From contig JADKKI010000005.1 of the NCBI GenBank assembly GCA_016720595.1, positions 62,001 through 126,000 on the forward strand: a DNA stretch of 64,000 bases, written 5' to 3'. Of the stretch, positions 1 to 11,927 are shown piece by piece. The number at the start of each line of letters is the position of its first letter. The stretch's first letter is position 1. Source of the DNA: Myxococcales bacterium (GTDB taxonomy: Bacteria; Myxococcota_A; Polyangia; Haliangiales; Haliangiaceae). Position numbers and translations under genes: made by a program. The notes beneath the pieces are model-generated. The model ran no database searches. It was not told the DNA's origin and was given only the letters and a program-made list of their open reading frames with translations.

Positions 1-58
1 CGATGACGAGGCCGACGACGCGGCCAGCGAAGGGGACGACCGGCACGAGCGCGCGCAC
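1..58 (-). CDS. Start of a minus-strand gene running off the window (partial, hypothetical)
   Basis: Just downstream of the FHIPEP stop on the minus strand a GTG at 58-56 opens a frame of 19 codons without a stop before the window ends. The visible residues are mostly hydrophobic (Val, Leu, Pro, Ala, Gly) with two Arg. Its position 2 bp after the export-gate gene suggests the next gene of the same operon, but nothing identifies it. Confidence 0.25.
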   Translation of the reverse strand, partial: MRALVPVVPFAGRVVGLVI

Positions 59-60
59 GA

Positions 61-1916
61 TCAGACTTCGATGCGGCCCGCGGTCTGGACCTGCGTGCCA
101 GGCGCGAGCTCGTGGGCCGCGAGGATCGCGATCTGCGGCAGCTCGGGCTCGAGCAGCGTGCGCAGGTGCCGCCGCAGATCGCCGCTGGTCAGGATCACGC
201 CGGGCCCGGTGCCGAGCTTGCCCTTCACGGCGGCGATGATGTCGGCCGCGATCGCGGGCTCGAGCGCGAGGATCTGCGCACCGTCGCGCCGATCCACCGC
301 GCCGCGCACGGCGTCCTCGATCATGCCGTCCACGGTGTAGACGGCGAGCTGGCCACGGGGTGCCCAGCGCGCGCTGATCTGACGGCGGAGCTGACCGCGG
401 AGCTGCTCGACGAGCGCGGGGACATCGCGCGGGGTGAAGCCGCCGGCCGGCGCGGGTGCGAGCGCGATCGCCTCGAGCACGCCGGCCAGGTCGTCGATCG
501 GCACCTCCTCGCGGACCAGGGCGCGCACGACCTCGGTGAGCACGGGCAGGCCGATCAGACGCGGGACCACCTCGCGCACGAGGATCGGCGCGCTGATCGC
601 CGTGCGCTCGACGAGGGCGTGCACGCGATCCACGCCGATCAGCTCGGGCACGAGCAGCGCGAGCGCGGCCGGGAGCTGCTCGACGAGCGAGCCGAGCTCG
701 GCGGCGGCGAGCCACGCGACCGGGGTGCCATCGATCGCGAGCGCGGCCTCGCCCTCGGGAAGCTCGGCATCGCGCGTGATCGCGAGCGGCGGCACGGGCA
801 CGCCGGTGCGGGCGGCGAGCGCGGCGCGGACCTCGGCGAGCCGTGCGTGCAGCTCGGGCAGCCGTGCGAGCAGGCCCTGGTGCAGGGCAGGGGACAGGCG
901 CAGGGCGAGGCGAGGACCGCGGACCGCGGCGGCGCCTGCCTCGTCGAGCGTGGGCGCGAGGCGCGGGCGGGCGCGGGCCGCGAGCAGGGCGAGCGCGGCG
1001 GCGACGAGCCCGAGGAGCAGGAACGGTGCGCGCGGCAGGCCCGGGATCAGGCCGAGCCCGACGAGCAGGATCGCGGCGCCGCCGAGGGCGCGGGGCTGAC
1101 CGCCGAGCTGCATGCCGAGGTCCTCGCCGATCGGCCGATCGCCCGTGCTCGCCACCCGCGTGACCAGGAGGCCCGAGGCCACGGCGACGAGCAGCGACGG
1201 GATCTGGGCGACCAGACCCTCACCGATCGAGAGCAGCGAGTACGTGTTGACCGCGTGCGCGGCGGTGTAGCCCTTGGTCCCGATCCCGATCACCAGGCCG
1301 CCGATCAGGTTGATCACGACGATCACGATCGCGGCGATCGCATCACCCTTGACGAACCGCATCGCGCCGTCCATCGCGCCGTAGAGCTGCGATTCGCGCT
1401 CGAGCTCGGTGCGGCGCGCGCGGGCGGTGTCCGCATCGATCGCACCGGAGCGCTGCTCGGCATCGATCGCCATCTGCTTGCCTGGCATCGCATCGAGGGC
1501 GAACCGCGCCGCGACCTCGGCCACGCGCTCGGCGCCTCGCGCCACCACGATCAGCTGGACCACGGTGATCACGGCGAACACCACGATGCCCACCACCAGG
1601 TTGCTGGCGACGACCGAGGAGCCGAAAGCGTGCACGACCTCGCCCGCGTCCTCGTCGGCGAGGATCAGGCGCGTGGCGGAGACCTCGAGGCCCACGCGGA
1701 ACAGCGTGGTGACCACGAGCAGCGTCGGGAACGAGGCGAACGACAGCGGGCGCGGCGTGAACACCGCCGCCATCAGCAGCGCGACCGCGATCCCGATGTT
1801 GAGCGTGAGCAGCGCATCGAGGAGCGGCCGCGGCAGCGGCACGATCAGCATCGCGACCACCGCGATCACGAGCGCCGCGATCGCGAGCTCGCCCCAGCGG
1901 CGGCTCGGCTTCTCGA

Positions 1917-1920
<4 letters not shown>
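61..1920 (-). CDS. FHIPEP family type III secretion/flagellar export gate protein (SctV/FlhA-like)
   Basis: This is the large inner-membrane export gate of type III secretion or flagellar systems, which passes substrates from the ATPase complex into the membrane channel. The 619 residues begin with hydrophobic segments (about 12-30, 36-54, 62-76 and 104-126). The cytoplasmic FHIPEP signature follows: FRVGLEVSATRLIL at 74-87, RFALDAMPGKQM at 139-150 and the GAMDGAMRFVKGDA block near 181-194. More membrane segments come next, then a C-terminal cytoplasmic domain with the family's late block near IAILAAHELAPG. It is shorter than typical FlhA/SctV (about 690). It overlaps the sigma factor stop-to-start by 4 bp, so the two are probably translated together. 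I cannot tell flagellar from secretion use; non-flagellated myxobacteria carry such genes in T3SS-like clusters. Confidence 0.9.
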
Positions 1921-2897
<977 letters not shown>

Positions 2898-2963
2898 CGA
2901 TTAGGCCACCCGGGAGGCCAATTGGTCAAACGGAACCCCATCAGCTACGATTACCCCTCGGGG

Positions 2964-4103
<1,140 letters not shown>

Positions 4104-4176
4104 GGCGGGCTAGGCCGCTGGGTGATGGCGCGGGCCAGCAGGACAGCTGAACCGACGCGCTCCGTGGTGTCTCGGC

Positions 4177-4938
4177 TCATCGACCAGCTTCCTCCCTGCA
4201 GCGGTCCACGGGCTGAAGCCGAGGCGTCGCTTGGGGCGTCGCAGGCCTCGCCGAAAGGTCAGTCCCACACGCCGACGTCCAGCCACGGGGCGGGCCGGGC
4301 CGCGGCGCGGTGTGCACACCGCCCGGCGCGCGATCGCCGACCACGCGGACCAGCCCGGTCTCGAACACCAGCGTGCTGCGGAACGTGAACAGCGCCTTGC
4401 CGTGGGTGATCACGTCGCACTGCGTGGTGGCATCCGGGCAGCCGTAGCTGGTGCCGGCGCAGAACAGCACGCGCCGGGTGCGCAGGAGGATCGGCACCGA
4501 GGTCGCGCCGTCGAGCGAGCTGGTGGTGCGGGTGATCTGCCCGATCTCGAGCCGGTACCCGGTGTGGCGCTCGATGGTCTCGGGGGCCAGCTCCAGCACG
4601 GTGTATGACGAGCCTCCGGACATCCCGCCCGTGAACATCCCGCCGAGCGACCACGAGCCATCCGGGCGCTGGAGATAGAGGTAGATGCCCGCGTCGTAGG
4701 TGGTCTGGTCCTCGTGCATGACCACCCGCACGAGCTTCGCTTTCGGCAGCGAGCGCTCGAGCTGGACCGCACCCTGGGCCGCCAGGCAGCGCTCGACCAG
4801 CGGCCAGGTCTTCGCTCCGGGGCAGGCGCGCACCATCGGGGGCTCGCTGATCACGATGCGTGCGGACGCCTCGCGCGCCCCGACCGCGGTCGCGATGGCG
4901 ACGACACCGAGCAAGATCCAGGCAGCACGCCAGGGCAC
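4177..4938 (-). CDS. Exported hypothetical protein
   Basis: Not recognised. About 253 residues from GTG 4938; an ATG at 4980 would add 14 residues in front of the signal peptide. The N-terminus is a clear signal peptide: PWRAA, then a hydrophobic run (WILLGVVAIATAVGA), then an AREASA cleavage region. The mature part has four visible Cys in pairs (ACPGAK, ERCLAA, LFCAGTSYGCPD), suggesting disulfides, and a Gly-rich GGMFTGGMSGGSS stretch. The last about 50 residues are Pro/Arg-rich and look less constrained, so the 3' end may have changed recently. It is divergent from murA. No function can be assigned. Confidence 0.6.
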   Translation of the reverse strand: MPWRAAWILLGVVAIATAVGAREASARIVISEPPMVRACPGAKTWPLVERCLAAQGAVQLERSLPKAKLVRVVMHEDQTTYDAGIYLYLQRPDGSWSLGGMFTGGMSGGSSYTVLELAPETIERHTGYRLEIGQITRTTSSLDGATSVPILLRTRRVLFCAGTSYGCPDATTQCDVITHGKALFTFRSTLVFETGLVRVVGDRAPGGVHTAPRPGPPRGWTSACGTDLSARPATPQATPRLQPVDRCREEAGR

Positions 4939-5047
4939 GCCACAACGATAGCGCCCCTCCGCACCCTGATCGCCCACCATCGCAATAACCGCGCGATCCC
5001 GCGGCGTTCTACTGGTGGACGTTCCGTGATACGTCCGTCGGTGCCGT

Positions 5048-6313
5048 ATGGACAAGATCGTCGTCGAGGGTGGCGCTCGGCTGGTCGGGCGCATCCCGAT
5101 CAGTGGAGCCAAGAATGCAGCGCTCCCGCTGCTCGCCGCAGCCCTGCTGCCTACCGGAGCCTCCACGTACAAGAACGTCCCGCAGCTCGCGGACGTGCGC
5201 ACGATGGCGAAGCTCCTCCGCATGCTCGGCTGGGACGTCGAGTTCGGTTCGAAGACCGAGATCACGATCGCGCCACCGTCGGGCAAGAAGAAGCCCAAGC
5301 TCGAGGCGCCGTATGACCTCGTGAAGACGATGCGCGCGAGCGTGCTCGTCCTCGGCCCGCTGGTCGCCCGCTATGGCCGCGCTCGGGTCTCGCTGCCAGG
5401 CGGCTGTGCGATCGGTGCGCGTCCGATCGATCAGCACCTGAAGGGCCTGCAGGCGCTCGGCGCCAAGGTCACGCTCGATCACGGCTACGTCGAGGTCGAG
5501 GCCAAGCGCTTGAAGGGCGCGACGATCGTGCTCGACATGCCCACGGTCACCGGCTGCGAGAACTTGCTGATGGCCGCCGCGCTCGCCAAGGGCCGCACGG
5601 TGATCGAGAACGCCGCGCGCGAGCCCGAGGTCGAGGAGCTCGCCACCGTGCTCAACAAGATGGGCGCACGGATCTCGGGTGCGGGCTCGGCGTTGATCAC
5701 GATCGAGGGCGTCGACGAGCTGCTCCCGATCGAGCACGCGATCATGCCGGACCGGATCGAGGCCGGGACGTTCGCGGTGGCGGCGGCGATGACCCACGGC
5801 GACGTGCTGCTCGAGGGCGCGCGCCCGGAGCACCTCGACGCCGTGATCGCCAAGCTCCGCGCCTCGGGCGTCACCGTGGCCGCCGAGGCGGGCGGGATCC
5901 GCGTGCGCGGCACAGGCGAGCTCACCGCGGTGGACATCATCACGCAGCCGCACCCCGGCTTCCCCACGGATATGCAGGCGCAGTTCATGGTGATGGCCTG
6001 CATCGCCAAGGGCCAGAGCGTGATCAAGGAGATGATCTTCGAGAACCGCTACATGCACGTGCCCGAGCTCGGGCGCATGGGCGCGGACATCCACATCGAC
6101 GGGCGCGTGGCCGTGGTCCGCGGCGGGGCCAAGCTGACCGGCGCGAGCGTGATGGCGACCGATCTGCGGGCCTCGGCGAGCCTGATCCTCGCGGGCCTGG
6201 TGGCCTCGGGCAAGACCGAGGTGCTCCGCGTCTATCACCTCGATCGCGGATACGAGGCGATCGAGAAGAAGCTCCGCGCCGTGGGTGCGAAGATCAAGCG
6301 CGCCAAGCAGTGA
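5048..6313 (+). CDS. murA: UDP-N-acetylglucosamine 1-carboxyvinyltransferase
   Basis: First committed step of peptidoglycan synthesis: transfers enolpyruvate from PEP to UDP-GlcNAc in the cytoplasm. The 421 residues match the usual MurA length (about 420). The N-terminal SGAKNAALP block, the active-site loop [14 protein letters not shown] with the nucleophilic Cys at about residue 120 (Cys115 in E. coli), [13 protein letters not shown], and the late [10 protein letters not shown] and DLRASASL blocks are all visible. Because the active-site residue is Cys, not Asp, the enzyme should be fosfomycin-sensitive (known for the family). ATG 5048 matches the family N-terminus. hisG follows 10 bp downstream, probably in the same transcript. 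Confidence 0.97.
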   Translation: MDKIVVEGGARLVGRIPISGAKNAALPLLAAALLPTGASTYKNVPQLADVRTMAKLLRMLGWDVEFGSKTEITIAPPSGKKKPKLEAPYDLVKTMRASVLVLGPLVARYGRARVSLPGGCAIGARPIDQHLKGLQALGAKVTLDHGYVEVEAKRLKGATIVLDMPTVTGCENLLMAAALAKGRTVIENAAREPEVEELATVLNKMGARISGAGSALITIEGVDELLPIEHAIMPDRIEAGTFAVAAAMTHGDVLLEGARPEHLDAVIAKLRASGVTVAAEAGGIRVRGTGELTAVDIITQPHPGFPTDMQAQFMVMACIAKGQSVIKEMIFENRYMHVPELGRMGADIHIDGRVAVVRGGAKLTGASVMATDLRASASLILAGLVASGKTEVLRVYHLDRGYEAIEKKLRAVGAKIKRAKQ

Positions 6314-6323
6314 GCGACGACCA

Positions 6324-6974
6324 ATGACCACGCCGAACCGTCCGATGATCCTCGCGATGCCGAAGGGCCGCATCCTCGAGGAGGGTGCCGCGGTGTTCGC
6401 GCGCGCCGGCTATGACCTGTCCCCCGTGCTCGGGGACTCGCGGCGCCTGGTCCACGAGTGCGGGCCGCTGCGCGTGCTCGTGCTCCGCAGCTCCGACATC
6501 GCGACCTACGTGGCGCTCGGGGCCGCGGACCTCGGGATCGCCGGCAGCGACGTGCTCGACGAGGAGGGCCGCGATCTGTTCGAGCCGCTCGATCTCGGGA
6601 TCGGGCGGTGCCGGATGATCGTGGCCGAGCGCGCCGAGGCCCGGATCGACGATCGCGCCCAGGCCCACCTCCGGGTCGCCACCAAGTATCCGCGGACCAC
6701 CCGGGCCTATCTCCAGCGCAAGGGCATCACCGCCGAGGTGATCAAGCTCTCGGGGGCGATCGAGCTCGGGCCGCTGACCGGCCTGTGCGACCGGATCGTC
6801 GATATCACCCAGACCGGGGAGACGCTCCGGCAGAACGGCCTGGTCGAGATCGACCGCGTGGCGGACGTCTCCACCCGCCTGGTCGTCAATCCAGCCCGCC
6901 TCAAGCTCGACGGAGACCGCCTCGGGGCGCTGATCGAGGCCCTGGAGCGCGCGGTCGACAATCAGCCCGTGTAA
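6324..6974 (+). CDS. hisG: ATP phosphoribosyltransferase, short form (HisG-S)
   Basis: Catalyses the first step of histidine biosynthesis, joining ATP and PRPP. At 216 residues it is the short form, which in other bacteria needs the HisZ regulatory subunit; no hisZ is visible in this window. Motifs include the N-terminal AMPKGRI, the [13 protein letters not shown] block, ATKYPR, and the PRPP-binding region near [23 protein letters not shown] 6324 gives the typical short leader before the MPKGRI motif. The gene lies 10 bp after murA, the only histidine gene here, so histidine synthesis is probably scattered in this genome. Confidence 0.95.
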   Translation: MTTPNRPMILAMPKGRILEEGAAVFARAGYDLSPVLGDSRRLVHECGPLRVLVLRSSDIATYVALGAADLGIAGSDVLDEEGRDLFEPLDLGIGRCRMIVAERAEARIDDRAQAHLRVATKYPRTTRAYLQRKGITAEVIKLSGAIELGPLTGLCDRIVDITQTGETLRQNGLVEIDRVADVSTRLVVNPARLKLDGDRLGALIEALERAVDNQPV

Positions 6975-6996
6975 TATCGGCGCAGGGTTTTTCGAC

Positions 6997-7689
6997 GTGT
7001 CGTCCGACCTCCGTCCGTTCGTCGCCGAGGAGATCCGGCTCCATCCTCGCGTCGCGTATCAAGGCCTGCTCTCGGAAGAGGGCGCGGCCACGCGGGTCGC
7101 GGCGGCGTTGCCGCCCCTGCAGCGGTTCCGGCACGACTATGCGGGCGCGATCTCGATCGTCGACTGGGACCACCGGTTGCCGTCGCAGAACCTCGTGCTC
7201 CGCGTCTACGGCTACTACAGCGAGGACACCCTCGAGGCCGGCTTCGAGGCGTTCGACGATCGCGTGGAGCAGATCGCCGAGAAGGACAAGTACCCCGAGT
7301 TCGACGTCCCCGACTTCGACGGCCTCGCCGCCGACGAGGCGTACGAGATCGAGCTGTCACCGCTGGGCACGATCGGCCGCTGCCGGCTGACCTCGGCGTG
7401 GCGGCGCACCGTGGCCTCGCGCGATGCCGCGACCGCCGTGGGCCTGGTCCAGACCTGCGACGAGTACCAGAAGCTGGTGGCCTCCTCGCCCTCTCGCCCG
7501 ACCTACCTCGGGGACCTCGAGGCCGTGTCGTGGACGCCGCCCTGCGAGAGCGACCACACCCGCTGGACCCTCGACGTCTGGTACCTGCTCGCGTTCGACG
7601 GCCGGATCGGGTCGGGGCGCAGCTTCCTCGCCGACCTCGACACCAAGCAGATCGTCTCCGTGCGCGACTTCTCGGTTCGCACCGGCTGA
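6997..7689 (+). CDS. Hypothetical protein
   Basis: Not recognised. 230 residues from GTG 6997, 22 bp after hisG, so possibly the third gene of that operon. It has no signal peptide or membrane segment, so it should be cytoplasmic. It is rich in aromatic and acidic residues (several Tyr near GYYSEDTL, and an [20 protein letters not shown] stretch in the middle) and has a Trp-rich C-terminal half ([19 protein letters not shown]). No catalytic motif is visible. Both the coding-frame composition and the single long frame support a real gene. Confidence 0.65.
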   Translation: MSSDLRPFVAEEIRLHPRVAYQGLLSEEGAATRVAAALPPLQRFRHDYAGAISIVDWDHRLPSQNLVLRVYGYYSEDTLEAGFEAFDDRVEQIAEKDKYPEFDVPDFDGLAADEAYEIELSPLGTIGRCRLTSAWRRTVASRDAATAVGLVQTCDEYQKLVASSPSRPTYLGDLEAVSWTPPCESDHTRWTLDVWYLLAFDGRIGSGRSFLADLDTKQIVSVRDFSVRTG

Positions 7690-7759
7690 CAGACGGTGTC
7701 ATGGCCGCGGCCTGCCCGTGCACGCGGGCCGGGCGGATGCTCCGCGCGGAGGGACGCCC

Positions 7760-9193
7760 ATGCTGTACCGCTTGACCTTCGTGTTCGCGCTCGCTGTCTC
7801 CGCGTCGCTCGTCGGCTGCGGCCCTTCCGTACGCGACAACGGCAGCGACGACGATCCCAACGCACCCTGCACGCCCGGCAAGGTCGGCGAGTGCTACTCG
7901 GGGCAGGACGGCACCGAAGGCGTCGGCCCTTGTCACGGCGGCACGCGCAAGTGCGAGCCCGGCGGGACGTGGAGCCAGTGCATGAACGAGGTCCCGCCCA
8001 GCCAGGAGCTGTGCGGCGATGGCGTGGACAACAACTGCAACGGCAAGATCGACGAGGACGAGGACGCGGACGGCGACGGCATCACCACGTGCGGCGGTGA
8101 CTGCTGCGACTCCACCGAGTGCTCGAACCCGGCGCTGGTCAACGCGGGTGCGTTCGATGCGTCCGGTAACGGCGTGGACGACGACTGCAACGGCGTGGTG
8201 GATGACTCGGTCACCGTCTGCGATCAGAACCTGGCCTCGGGCACGCTCAACGCGAACGACTACGCGAAGGCGATCGACCTGTGCCAGACCTCGACGATGA
8301 CGGAGAAGAAGTGGGGCGTGATCAGCGCGACGCTCACGCTCGCCGACGGCTCCGGTGTGCCGGCGAACGTCGCGCAGTCGATCCGCGATCACTTCGGCAC
8401 CGGCGTGATCCCCAAGGGCGGGACCAAGATGGCGCTGTTCTCGACGGGCGCGGCCGCCGGCAAGGGCGACACCAACCCCGCGTATCAGGACTTCGAGAAC
8501 ACCCCGACGCCCACGGGCAACAACAAGCAGTCCGCGTTCCCGCAGGACTTCTTCACCGCGAACGGCAACAAGCTACCGAACGTGATGGGCTGCCCGCCGC
8601 CGAGCGGCAACATGGCGATGGATCCGGTGATGCTGACGCTCACGGTCCGCGTGCCGACCAACGCGAAGTCGTTCAAGCTCGCGACCAACTTCTTCAGCTC
8701 GGAGTTCCCCGAGTTCACCTGCTCGGCCTACAACGACTTCTTCGTCGTCCTCCTCGACTCGGCGTACAACGGCACGCCCGCGAACCCGATGGACAAGAAC
8801 CTCGCGTTCTATCAACCCAGTGGGTCGATGATGAAGTACCCGGTGGGCGTGAATCTCGCCTCGGGCAACACGGGGTTGTTCACCCAGTGCGTCAATGGCA
8901 CCACCGGCTGCGCCGGCACCGCGGGCTCGATCAGCACCTGCACGAGCACGACGCAGCTCACCGGCACCGGCCTCGACACCCCCAACGGCGGATCGTGCGA
9001 CGCGAACGCTCTTCAAGGCGGCGGCACGGGCTGGCTCGAGACCAGCGGCAACGTCAACCCGGGGGAGATCATGAAGCTGCGGATCGCGATCTGGGACACC
9101 AGCGATCACGTGCTCGATTCGCTCGCGATCGTCGATGGCTTCCAGTGGTCCGTCGATGCGTCGCAGCCCGGCACGGTCATCTTCCGAAAGTAA
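7760..9193 (+). CDS. Cys-rich surface lipoprotein with MopE-type metal motifs and choice-of-anchor-L-like domain (copy 1)
   Basis: A 477-residue lipoprotein: signal peptide, then lipobox LVGC with Cys20. Residues about 30-80 hold a Cys-rich GECYSGQDGTEGVGPC module. Two motifs of the MopE type follow (CGDGVDNNCNGKIDEDEDADGDG, shown here in pieces: GDGVDNNCNGK and GNGVDDDCNGVVDD), Asp-rich loops typical of metal binding. The C-terminal two thirds carry the pattern of the choice-of-anchor L domain, with NFFSSEFPEF and YNDFFVVLLD as its hallmark (domain call by pattern only). It lies directly upstream of a closely similar gene. ATG 7760 is picked for the clean signal peptide. The role is probably cell-surface adhesion or metal binding (inference). 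Confidence 0.82.
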   Translation: MLYRLTFVFALAVSASLVGCGPSVRDNGSDDDPNAPCTPGKVGECYSGQDGTEGVGPCHGGTRKCEPGGTWSQCMNEVPPSQELCGDGVDNNCNGKIDEDEDADGDGITTCGGDCCDSTECSNPALVNAGAFDASGNGVDDDCNGVVDDSVTVCDQNLASGTLNANDYAKAIDLCQTSTMTEKKWGVISATLTLADGSGVPANVAQSIRDHFGTGVIPKGGTKMALFSTGAAAGKGDTNPAYQDFENTPTPTGNNKQSAFPQDFFTANGNKLPNVMGCPPPSGNMAMDPVMLTLTVRVPTNAKSFKLATNFFSSEFPEFTCSAYNDFFVVLLDSAYNGTPANPMDKNLAFYQPSGSMMKYPVGVNLASGNTGLFTQCVNGTTGCAGTAGSISTCTSTTQLTGTGLDTPNGGSCDANALQGGGTGWLETSGNVNPGEIMKLRIAIWDTSDHVLDSLAIVDGFQWSVDASQPGTVIFRK

Positions 9194-9254
9194 CCGTCCA
9201 TCGTCGCCAGCGTCCGGTGGTCGATTGGGCTTGCGATCGAGGGGCCCAAGCGGG

Positions 9255-10856
9255 ATGTTTCGCGCCGCTATGTCCCTTCGCTCCCTCGCGTTCCTGGCTG
9301 CCCTGATCCCGGTCGGGCTGGTGGCTTCCTGTGGTGGTGGCAGCGAGCGCAGCTGCGGCGGCCTGAACACGGACACCGAGTCCGATCCGATGAACTGCGG
9401 CAAGTGCGGCAACGCGTGCGCCACGGACTTCGCGTGCATCAAGGGCCGCTGCCTGGCGGGCGACTGTCAGCCCGGCGACGTCGAGGATTGCTACAACGGC
9501 GTGGACGGCACCCAGGACGTGGGCCCGTGCGTCGGCGGCACGCGCACCTGCGAGGAAGGTGGCACGTGGACCAAGTGCGAGGGCGAGGTCATCCCCGTCG
9601 GCGAGAACGGCCCCAACTGCCACGACGGCATCGACAACAACTGCAACGGCACGGTCGACGAGGACGTCGACGCCGACATGGACGGCTACACCACGTGCGG
9701 CGGTGACTGCTGCGACTCCACCGAGTGCACCAAGCCCGGCAACGTCAACCCGGGCGCGTTCGATGCCGCGGGCAACAACTTCGATGACGACTGCAACGGC
9801 ACCGTCGACGACACGATCCTGCTGTGCGACCAGAACATCGCGTCGAACACGCAGAACGGCCTCGACTACGCGCGCGCGATCGACATCTGCCAGACCGCGA
9901 CGGACACTGACAAGAAGTGGGGCGTGATCAGCGGGACGCTCACCCTCGCCGACGGCACCGGGGTGCCCGATCCCGAGTCTCACGCGGTGCGCCCGCGGTT
10001 CGGACCGGGCCTGCTCCCGCAGGGCGGCGTCAACCTCGCGATCATCTCGAGCGGCGGCGCCGCGGCGAAGACCGACACGATGCCCGCGTTCCACGACTTC
10101 GTGAGCTACACGCACGTGGGCACGCAGACCTCGCCGTTCCCGCAGGACTTCTTCGTGGCCAACGGCATGTCCCTGCCGAACGCGCCGGGCTGCCCCGATC
10201 CGTTCGGCGCCGTCGCGAACGATCCGGTGATGCTGACGTTCCGCATCCGTGTCCCCTCGAACGCGCACTCGTTCAAGCTGTCCACGAACTTCTACTCCGC
10301 GGAGTTCCCGGAGTGGACCTGCAGCTCGTTCAACGACTTCTTCGTCGTGCTGCTCGACTCGACGTACAACGGGATGCCCGCCAACCCGATGGACAAGAAC
10401 CTCGCGTTCTATCAGCCGATGGGCACGATGATGAAGGTGCCGGTCGGCGTGAACCTCGGCCACGGCAACACCGGCCTGTTCACCCAGTGTGTGAACGGCG
10501 AGACCGGCTGCTCCGGCATGGCCGGCTCGATCTCGACCTGCCTCTCGACCTCGCAGCTGACCGGCACGGGCTTCGACGATCCCGAGTCCGGATCGTGCGA
10601 CGCGAACTCCGTGAAGGGCGGCGCCACCGGCTGGCTCGTGACCTCCGGCAACGTGACGCCCGGCGAGGTGATCACGCTGCGGATCGCGGTGTGGGACACG
10701 TCCGATCACGCATTCGATTCGCTCGCGGTGATCGATGGCTTCCAGTGGTCCGTCGATACGGCGCAGCCCGGCACGGTGATCTTCAAGGAGAAGCCGCCCA
10801 TGGCTGACGTCGATGACGTGCCGTCTGAGGCTCAGGTCACGCGCGGGATCCAGTAG
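9255..10856 (+). CDS. Cys-rich surface lipoprotein with MopE-type metal motifs (copy 2)
   Basis: Tandem paralogue of the preceding gene, 533 residues, with near-identical blocks throughout (CGGDCCDSTEC, KKWGVIS, NPMDKNLAFYQP, GNTGLFTQCVNG, FDSLAVIDGFQWSVD). The lipobox is LVAS-Cys26. Between the lipobox and the shared part it carries an extra Cys module (GGLNTDTESDPMNCGKCGNAC), the stigma-type pattern seen in many myxobacterial proteins. The C-terminus extends about 20 residues past its paralogue and overlaps the 3' end of lipB on the other strand by 20 bp. ATG 9255 has AAGCGGG just upstream; ATG 9270 would also give a good signal peptide. Confidence 0.82.
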   Translation: MFRAAMSLRSLAFLAALIPVGLVASCGGGSERSCGGLNTDTESDPMNCGKCGNACATDFACIKGRCLAGDCQPGDVEDCYNGVDGTQDVGPCVGGTRTCEEGGTWTKCEGEVIPVGENGPNCHDGIDNNCNGTVDEDVDADMDGYTTCGGDCCDSTECTKPGNVNPGAFDAAGNNFDDDCNGTVDDTILLCDQNIASNTQNGLDYARAIDICQTATDTDKKWGVISGTLTLADGTGVPDPESHAVRPRFGPGLLPQGGVNLAIISSGGAAAKTDTMPAFHDFVSYTHVGTQTSPFPQDFFVANGMSLPNAPGCPDPFGAVANDPVMLTFRIRVPSNAHSFKLSTNFYSAEFPEWTCSSFNDFFVVLLDSTYNGMPANPMDKNLAFYQPMGTMMKVPVGVNLGHGNTGLFTQCVNGETGCSGMAGSISTCLSTSQLTGTGFDDPESGSCDANSVKGGATGWLVTSGNVTPGEVITLRIAVWDTSDHAFDSLAVIDGFQWSVDTAQPGTVIFKEKPPMADVDDVPSEAQVTRGIQ

Positions 10857-11490
10857 CCGTCCGGTCCAGCACCGCGCCGAGCTCCTCGGCGAGCGCGGCC
10901 TTCACCGCTCCGAGATCGATCGCGCCGAGCTGCTCGGCCATCGAGGTCATGATCGACGACTCGAAGCCGCACGGGTTGATCCGCCGGAAGTACGCGAGGT
11001 CGGTCGTCACATTCAGCGCGAGGCCGTGGAACGTGACCCACTTGCGGCACGCGATGCCCATCGAGCACAGCTTCTTGCGCCCGAGCTCGGTGGTGGTCCA
11101 CACGCCGGTCTTGCCGGGCTCGCGATCGGCGGCGAGCCCGAACCGCGCACAGGTGGCGATCACGGCCTCCTCGAGGTTCCGGAGGTACTTGTGCAGATCG
11201 CGCTCGACGCCCTCGCGGAGCAGGATGATCGGGTATGCCACGAGTTGCCCTGGCCCGTGGTAGGTGACGTCGCCGCCGCGCTCGATGCCGATCACCTCGA
11301 CATCGCCGGCATCGAGCACGTTGCCCTCGGCCTCGCGCCGCCGCCCCAGCGTGAACACGTGATCGTGCTCGACCAGGAGCAGGGTGTCAGGAGCTGTGGC
11401 GTGCTGCCGCGCCTCCACGAGGGCGAGCTGCTTGGCCCAGGCCTCGCGATACGAGACCGTCCCGAGATCGACGACGCTCCACGCGGTCAT
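10837..11490 (-). CDS. lipB: Lipoyl(octanoyl) transferase
   Basis: Moves the octanoyl group from acyl carrier protein onto the lipoyl domains of E2 and H proteins, the first step of endogenous lipoate synthesis. The 217 residues contain ERGGDVTYHGPGQLVAYPI (substrate-binding block, about 70-88), the catalytic Lys region GRKKLCSMGI, the FHGLALNV block and the catalytic Cys in NPCGFESS. All are intact. lpdA and the E1/E2 genes it would serve lie 5-30 kb away. No lipA is seen in this window. The ATG at 11490 gives the normal family N-terminus. Confidence 0.96.
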   Translation of the reverse strand: MTAWSVVDLGTVSYREAWAKQLALVEARQHATAPDTLLLVEHDHVFTLGRRREAEGNVLDAGDVEVIGIERGGDVTYHGPGQLVAYPIILLREGVERDLHKYLRNLEEAVIATCARFGLAADREPGKTGVWTTTELGRKKLCSMGIACRKWVTFHGLALNVTTDLAYFRRINPCGFESSIMTSMAEQLGAIDLGAVKAALAEELGAVLDRTATGSRA

Positions 11491-11523
11491 CTCGCATCGG
11501 ATACCACGCGGCCGGCGGCTCGG

Positions 11524-11868
11524 CTATCGGGCGCGGCGAAACCGCTGCGTGGTGCGCTGCTCGTCGTCGTCCGTGTCCTCGCTTTGCGGGCTCGCGCACT
11601 CGGCGGCGAGATCCCAGAACGCCTCGCGAAGCGCGCGATAGCAGCGGATCGCGCGCTGCTTGGTGGTGCTGGCCACCGCGTCGAAGTGCCGCGGGTGACA
11701 CCGATCGGCGAGCGTCGCGTACGCCTCGCACAGCGCCTCGACCGTGGCATCCGCGGGGATCCCGAACCGTGCGTGCGCCGTACGCGCGAGCTGGCGCTCG
11801 ATCTCCGCCAGCACGGCGCACGCGGAGGCGTCATCGAGAGGACGTGCCCGTACAGCTGGCTCGCGCAT
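11524..11868 (-). CDS. Small protein with a degenerate J-domain-like fold
   Basis: About 114 residues from ATG 11868 (a TTG at 11895 would add 9). The central part reads like a J domain: FGIPADATVEALCEAYATLADRCHP in pieces (FGIPADATVEAL, AYATLA), then HPRHF where a functional DnaJ has HPD, then a second helix CYRALREAFWDLA. Loss of the Asp of HPD would abolish Hsp70 stimulation, so it may act as a binding-only module. The C-terminus is acidic then basic. It sits 33 bp upstream of lipB on the same strand, perhaps co-transcribed. Confidence 0.6.
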   Translation of the reverse strand: MREPAVRARPLDDASACAVLAEIERQLARTAHARFGIPADATVEALCEAYATLADRCHPRHFDAVASTTKQRAIRCYRALREAFWDLAAECASPQSEDTDDDEQRTTQRFRRAR

Positions 11869-11927
11869 GTCGGTTGGGTCGTCCGAAGGCGACAACCGGA
11901 AAGGCCCTGGCCCGGTCTGGATCGTGA

